A program made the position numbers and the translations under genes. From Pengzhenrongella frigida (GTDB lineage: Bacteria; Actinomycetota; Actinomycetes; Actinomycetales; Cellulomonadaceae): 64,000 nt of DNA. Below, one piece after another: positions 60,122 through 64,000 of the stretch. Location: NCBI RefSeq assembly GCF_004168625.1, contig NZ_SDWW01000012.1:1-64000 (forward strand). Direction: 5' to 3'. The notes beneath the pieces were generated by a model. That model saw only the letters and a list, made by a program, of their open reading frames with translations, ran no database searches and had not been told where the DNA came from. The first letter of the stretch is position 1. The number at the start of each line of letters is the position of its first letter.

Positions 60122-60481
60122 ATGCATACGCTTGATTCCGTCGACGCAGCATCGCTGCGGACCGACATCCCGGCCTTCCGTGCCGGTGACACCCTCAAGG
60201 TCAACGTCAAGATCGTCGAGGGAACTCGTTCCCGCGTCCAGATCTTCCAGGGCATCGTGATCTCGCGCGCCGGTGGCGGCGTGCGGGAGACCTTCACCGT
60301 GCGCAAGATCAGCTTCGGCTGCGGCGTCGAGCGCACCTTCCCGGTGCACTCCCCGGCGCTCGAGTCGGTCGAGGTCATCACCCGTGGTGACGTCCGCCGC
60401 GCGAAGCTGTACTACCTGCGCGCACTGCGCGGCAAGAAGGCGAAGATCAAGGAGAAGCGGGAGACCGTCCCGGCCAAGTAA
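60122..60481 (+). CDS. rplS: Ribosomal protein L19
   Basis: 119-aa 50S protein at the 30S-50S interface. Conserved [24 protein letters not shown] and [15 protein letters not shown]. The ATG follows GAGGAAG. The 148-bp gap after trmD holds the structured leader; a hairpin follows the gene. Confidence 0.96.
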   Translation: MHTLDSVDAASLRTDIPAFRAGDTLKVNVKIVEGTRSRVQIFQGIVISRAGGGVRETFTVRKISFGCGVERTFPVHSPALESVEVITRGDVRRAKLYYLRALRGKKAKIKEKRETVPAK

Positions 60482-60510
60482 GACCGCCGGACGCTCGACC
60501 AGTTCGCCCC

Positions 60511-60544
60511 GACGGGCGGTCACCGATCCTGGTGGCCGCCCGTC
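60511..60544 (+). terminator. Terminator after rplS
   Basis: GACGGGCGGTCACC (60511-60524) pairs with GGTGGCCGCCCGTC (60531-60544), 14 bp with one G-U, loop GATCCT. No T-run. Confidence 0.75.
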
Positions 60545-60591
60545 GTCGCGTCGGATGTGCCCCGTGCGGCGAGCAGTGGCACAGTAAGCGC

Positions 60592-61344
60592 GTGATCGAG
60601 CATCCCGAGTCCGAGACCCCGCGCGATCGCACCGCATCCCACGAGGCTCGGCACGCTCCACCGCAGCGGCAGCGCGCCAGCTCGTGGCTGCGCGAGACCG
60701 TCATCATCCTGGTCGGCGCCCTCGTGCTGTCGCTGATCATCAAGACCTTCCTGGTCCAGGCGTTCTTCATCCCGAGCTCGTCGATGGAAGACACGCTGCA
60801 GGTCGGCGACCGGGTGCTGGTGAGCAAGCTCGCACCCGGGCCGTTCGACGTCCGGCGTGGCGACATCGTGGTGTTCAAGGACCCCGGCGGATGGCTCCCG
60901 GCGACGCAGGCCGCGGAGCGCACGGCCCTGCAGGACGCCCTCAACTCGGGGCTGACCTTCATCGGGCTGCTCCCGCAGGACTCCGGGGAGCACCTCATCA
61001 AGCGCGTGATCGGGCTGCCCGGCGACCAGGTGGTGTGCTGTGACGCCGACGGACAGCTCACCGTGAATGGTGTCTCGATCGAGGAGCCGCAGCTCAAGCC
61101 CGGGTCGGTGCCGAGCGAGGTCCCCTTCGACATCGTCGTCCCCACCGACAGCTTCTGGGTCATGGGCGACAACCGGCAGAACTCGCGCGACTCGCGTGCA
61201 CACCTCGGCGATCCGGGCGGTGGCAGCATCCCGCAGGCCAACGTCGTGGGCGTCTCGTTCGCGCGGGTGTGGCCGGCCAACCGCATGAGCCTGCTGCGGA
61301 ACCCGACGGCCAACTTCGCGGGGGTCCCGGAGCCGTCCTCGTGA
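60592..61344 (+). CDS. lepB: Signal peptidase I
   Basis: Membrane-bound Ser/Lys protease that cleaves Sec and Tat signal peptides; 250 aa. Cytoplasmic polar N-terminus (~30 residues), one TM helix (~36-58), then nucleophile S64 (P-S-S-S-M), general base K137 ([11 protein letters not shown]) and the [11 protein letters not shown] box near residue 193. GTG 60592 is favoured over the longer ORF; CACAGT 7 nt upstream could be a leaderless -10. Confidence 0.93.
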   Translation: MIEHPESETPRDRTASHEARHAPPQRQRASSWLRETVIILVGALVLSLIIKTFLVQAFFIPSSSMEDTLQVGDRVLVSKLAPGPFDVRRGDIVVFKDPGGWLPATQAAERTALQDALNSGLTFIGLLPQDSGEHLIKRVIGLPGDQVVCCDADGQLTVNGVSIEEPQLKPGSVPSEVPFDIVVPTDSFWVMGDNRQNSRDSRAHLGDPGGGSIPQANVVGVSFARVWPANRMSLLRNPTANFAGVPEPSS

Positions 61345-61369
61345 TCGCAGCGATCCGCAGGCACCTCCC

Positions 61370-62152
61370 ATGGTGAGCCCGGCCGTCGTCGTCCGCCCGC
61401 AGGCCGTTCGCCCCCCGGCGCCGTCCCTGCGGCACGAGCGGGCCCTGCTCGGCGCTGGGGCGCTGGTGGTGGTGGGGATGGACGAGGTGGGCCGCGGCGC
61501 GCTCGCCGGGCCCGTCAGCGTCGGCGTCGTGGCCGTGGCGGCCACGACGCGGACCTGCCCGCGCGGGGTGGCGGACTCGAAGCTGCTCACGGCCGCGGCC
61601 CGGACCGCGCTGCTGCCGGCGCTGTCCCGGTGGGGACTGGCTCGCGCCGTCGGGCACGCCTCGGCGGCCGAGATCGACGCGTTCGGCCTCATCGTCGCGC
61701 TGCGACTGGCCGGGCAGCGCGCGCTCGCGCAGGTGGCCGACCTGATCGGCCCGGCCGCGGTCGTCCTGCTCGACGGTTCGCACGACTGGCTGTCCACCCC
61801 GGCCCAGGGTGAGCTGTTCGCACCGCCGACGGTTTCGGGCCCGGAGACGCCCAGCCCCGTCGTGCACATGCTCGTCAAGGCCGACCGGACGTGCGCGTCG
61901 GTGGCCGCGGCGAGCGTGCTCGCCAAGTGCGAGCGCGATGCGCTCATGACCGAGCTCGCCGCACGGCATCCCTCCTACGGGTGGGAGAACAACAAGGGTT
62001 ACGGCTCACCCGAGCACCTCGCGGCGCTGCGGACGCACGGCGCGAGCCCGCTGCACCGGGTCAGCTGGCGGCTCCCGCTCGAGGACGAGCTGGAGCCCGC
62101 CGGGCGTCGCTCGGGCCCCACCGGCACCATCCACCCCATCGATGGGCCATGA
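61370..62152 (+). CDS. rnhB: Ribonuclease HII
   Basis: 260-aa endonuclease cutting RNA in RNA/DNA hybrids, including single misincorporated ribonucleotides. Active-site residues D38 and E39 lie in [13 protein letters not shown]; the third Asp is in V-L-L-D-G-S-H-D-W and the fourth near [12 protein letters not shown] is conserved. An N-terminal extension of ~30 residues and a short disordered tail flank the core. ATG start. Confidence 0.93.
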   Translation: MVSPAVVVRPQAVRPPAPSLRHERALLGAGALVVVGMDEVGRGALAGPVSVGVVAVAATTRTCPRGVADSKLLTAAARTALLPALSRWGLARAVGHASAAEIDAFGLIVALRLAGQRALAQVADLIGPAAVVLLDGSHDWLSTPAQGELFAPPTVSGPETPSPVVHMLVKADRTCASVAAASVLAKCERDALMTELAARHPSYGWENNKGYGSPEHLAALRTHGASPLHRVSWRLPLEDELEPAGRRSGPTGTIHPIDGP

Positions 62153-62159
62153 TGGGGTC

Positions 62160-62483
62160 GTGAGCGCGGAGGACCTGGAGAACTACGAGACCGACATGGA
62201 GCTGGCCCTCTACCGCGAGTATCGCGATGTGGTGGGCTTGTTCTCGTATGTCGTGGAGACCGAGCGACGGTTCTACCTGGCGAACCAGGTGGACCTGCAG
62301 GTCCGCTCTGCCGCGGGCGAGGTCTACTTCGAGCTCAGCCTCGGCGATGCCTGGGTGTGGGACGTGTACCGCTCGGCCCGGTTCGTGAAGTCGGTCCGCG
62401 TCGTGACCTTCCGGGACGTGAACGTCGAGGAGCTCGCCAAGGCCGAGCTCGACCTCGGCGAGAGCGGTCCGTTCCCCAGCTGA
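62160..62483 (+). CDS. DUF2469 family protein
   Basis: 107-aa, highly conserved actinobacterial protein: S-A-E-D-L-E-N-Y-E-T-D-M-E-L-A-L-Y-R-E-Y-R-D-V-V, F-Y-L-A-N-Q-V-D-L, and D-V-N-V-E-E-L near the end. Function unknown; it is almost always found between rnhB and yraN. The GTG at 62160 gives the conserved start; CATGAT 6 nt upstream may be a -10 for leaderless initiation. An in-frame ATG at 62142 would overlap rnhB. Confidence 0.9.
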   Translation: MSAEDLENYETDMELALYREYRDVVGLFSYVVETERRFYLANQVDLQVRSAAGEVYFELSLGDAWVWDVYRSARFVKSVRVVTFRDVNVEELAKAELDLGESGPFPS

Positions 62484-62598
62484 CCGGCCCTCGCCGCCCG
62501 ACCCCAGGGCGCGCCCTCGCGCGGTGTTCCACCCCCGCGCTCGTGCACCGCCCGGTCGCGAACCGCCGCCCGGCACGGTGGGGCGCGGAGGTGGTCGC

Positions 62599-62955
62599 GT
62601 GCGAGCCAAGGACGCGGTGGGACGGTACGGCGAGAAGGTCGCTGCCGGGTACCTGGCCGATGCCGGCTGGGAGGTGCTGGACCGCAACTGGCGCGGCCGG
62701 GACGGGGAGCTCGACATCGTCGCCCGCCGCGCCGGTGCGCTGATCGTCGTCGAGGTCAAGACCCGGCGCGGGCTCGGCTACGGGCACCCGGCCGAGGCCG
62801 TCACCCCGCGCAAGCTCGCCCGGCTGCGCCGCCTGACGGCGCAGTGGCTCGCCGCCCACGACGTGCGTCCGGCGTTCATCCGCATCGATGTCATCGCGGT
62901 GCTCGTGCCGCGCCGCGGGGCCGTGCAGCTCGAGCACCTGGTCGGGGTCGTCTGA
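62599..62955 (+). CDS. YraN/UPF0102 family nuclease-like protein
   Basis: 118-aa protein with a restriction-endonuclease-like fold, proposed to act on Holliday junctions or in transformation-related processing. Core: G-R-Y-G-E-K-V-A-A-x-Y-L, then the catalytic-type motif G-E-L-D-I-V-A-R-R-A-G-A-L-I-V-V-E-V-K-T-R (D and E-x-K). The GTG at 62599 follows GGAGGTGG; the ORF is open further upstream. The stop shares a base with the comM start (TGATG). Confidence 0.88.
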   Translation: MRAKDAVGRYGEKVAAGYLADAGWEVLDRNWRGRDGELDIVARRAGALIVVEVKTRRGLGYGHPAEAVTPRKLARLRRLTAQWLAAHDVRPAFIRIDVIAVLVPRRGAVQLEHLVGVV

Positions 62956-64000
62956 TGGGGCTCGGCCGCACGCTCGGGGTCTCGCTGCTGGGGCTCGCCG
63001 GGCACGTGATCGAGGTCGAGGCGCACCTGGCCGCGTCCGTCCCGGGCTTCTCGCTCGTGGGGCTGCCCGATGCCGCCCTGGCCGAGTCCCGCGACCGGGT
63101 GCGCGCCGCGGTGACGTCGTCCGCCATCCGATGGCCGCAGCGCAAGATCACGGTCAACCTCTCGCCGGCCTCCCTGCCCAAGTCCGGGTCGGGGTTCGAC
63201 CTCGCGATCGCGGTGGCGATGCTCGCGGGCGCCGAGGTGTTCGATGCGGCCCGCGTCGTCGACATCGTCCATCTCGGCGAGCTCGGGCTCGACGGTCGTC
63301 TGCGGCCGGTCCGCGGCGTGCTGCCGGCCGTGGCGGCGGCGGTGGCGGCCGGTCACCCGACGGTGGTGGTGCCGCTGGCGAACGCGGCCGAGGCGGCCCT
63401 CGTGCCCGGGGCGATCGTCCAGGCGGCCTCGAACCTGGCCGAGGTGGCCTGGCGGTACGGCGCCGAGATCGCCGAGCCCGTCGCTGCGGGCACCCCCGTG
63501 GCGGTCGTGCTGGCCGGACGGCGTGCGCAGCCCGACGTCGATCTCGCGGAGGTGCTCGGTCAGCACCAGGCGAGGGCGGCGCTCGAGGTCGCGGCGGCGG
63601 GCGGGCACCACCTGCTGATGGTCGGGCCGCCGGGGGCCGGCAAGACGATGCTCGCCGCCCGCCTGCCGGGCCTGCTGCCCGATCTCACCGAGTCCGAGGC
63701 CGTCGAGGTCACCGCCGTGCACTCGGTCGCCGGGACGTTCGACCCGGGCGAGGGGCTGCTGCGCCGACCGCCGTTCGAGGACCCGCACCACACCGCGACC
63801 CCGGCGGCGATCGTGGGCGGCGGCTCGGGGATCCCCCGCCCGGGGGCGGCCTCCCGGGCTCATCGTGGGGTGCTGTTCATGGACGAGGCCCCGGAGTTCT
63901 CCCCCCGGGTGCTCGAGACGCTGCGTCAGCCGCTCGAGCACGGCGAGCTGGTGATCCACCGGGCGGGCGGCACGGCGCGCTACCCCGCCCGGTTCCAGCT
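62955..64000 (+). CDS. ComM / YifB-type Mg chelatase-like AAA+ ATPase (cut by window end)
   Basis: First 348 residues of a ComM-like hexameric helicase, which promotes branch migration during natural transformation in gamma-proteobacteria; elsewhere its role is unclear. The N-terminal Lon-protease-like fold domain (V-E-V-E-A-H-L-A-A-S-V-P-G-F-S-L-V-G-L-P-D and S-G-S-G-F-D-L-A-I-A) is followed by Walker A G-P-P-G-A-G-K-T near residue 226 and Walker B L-F-M-D-E-A-P-E-F near 309. Runs off the window without a stop. Confidence 0.93.
   Translation, partial: MGLGRTLGVSLLGLAGHVIEVEAHLAASVPGFSLVGLPDAALAESRDRVRAAVTSSAIRWPQRKITVNLSPASLPKSGSGFDLAIAVAMLAGAEVFDAARVVDIVHLGELGLDGRLRPVRGVLPAVAAAVAAGHPTVVVPLANAAEAALVPGAIVQAASNLAEVAWRYGAEIAEPVAAGTPVAVVLAGRRAQPDVDLAEVLGQHQARAALEVAAAGGHHLLMVGPPGAGKTMLAARLPGLLPDLTESEAVEVTAVHSVAGTFDPGEGLLRRPPFEDPHHTATPAAIVGGGSGIPRPGAASRAHRGVLFMDEAPEFSPRVLETLRQPLEHGELVIHRAGGTARYPARFQ

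Overview
The window is high-GC actinobacterial chromosome. Gene order (tig-clpP1-clpP2-clpX, ileS-folC-DUF4233-ndk, smc-ftsY-amtB-glnK-glnD-ffh, rpsP-khpA-rimM-trmD-rplS-lepB-rnhB-DUF2469-yraN-comM), GTG/TTG starts, an ileS T-box with an Ile specifier and coenzyme F420 genes all fit the Micrococcales. The F420-0-type ABC cassette makes a Cellulomonadaceae-like organism my best guess; this is inferred from content, not from any search.

Layout. 1-2.3 kb: a small Ala-rich protein and a complete tyrosine recombinase directly beside the 3' end of tRNA-Gly(UCC), probably one end of an integrated element that continues left of the window. 2.5-7.6 kb: tRNA-Pro(UGG), trigger factor, two ClpP subunits, ClpX and a chorismate mutase (protein quality control). 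7.6-13.5 kb: long-chain acyl-CoA synthetase, a bacterial eRF1-like (Rv2629/baeRF) protein and ValRS. 13.6-20.0 kb: a coenzyme F420 island, with an F420-dependent G6PDH-family oxidoreductase, cofE and cofC on the + strand, and on the - strand an operon of binding protein, permease, ATPase and cofD that resembles the proposed F420-0 importer cassette.

20.2-32.7 kb: a MocR-type regulator divergent from a nine-gene catabolic operon: nitrilase-fold amidohydrolase, dihydropyrimidinase/hydantoinase, LLM-class F420-dependent oxidoreductase, a four-gene NMT1-type ABC importer, omega-aminotransferase, SDR and semialdehyde dehydrogenase. Together these read as uptake and reductive breakdown of a pyrimidine or hydantoin to a beta-amino acid and then an acyl-CoA, with an F420 enzyme where a dihydropyrimidine dehydrogenase would be expected. 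32.8-35.9 kb: TetR gene with a 17-bp perfect palindrome, DUF5692 membrane protein, a four-TM protein and a secreted LamG-like protein.

36.0-47.1 kb: T-box, ileS, folC, then dhaKLM plus TetR-MFS apparently inserted between folC and DUF4233-ndk. 47.1-57.7 kb: smc, ftsY and an ammonium module (amtB, glnK, a glnD lacking the C-terminal ACT domains) under a striking GlnR-like operator, then ffh. 57.8-64 kb: the ribosome/tRNA-modification operon, signal peptidase, RNase HII and the start of comM.

Points most worth attention: the F420-linked pyrimidine/hydantoin operon next to the F420 uptake/biosynthesis island; four gene ends where the stop codon lies in short tandem repeats that spread stops over different frames; the four-fold 11-bp-phased GTnAC array at amtB; and the ACT-less GlnD.
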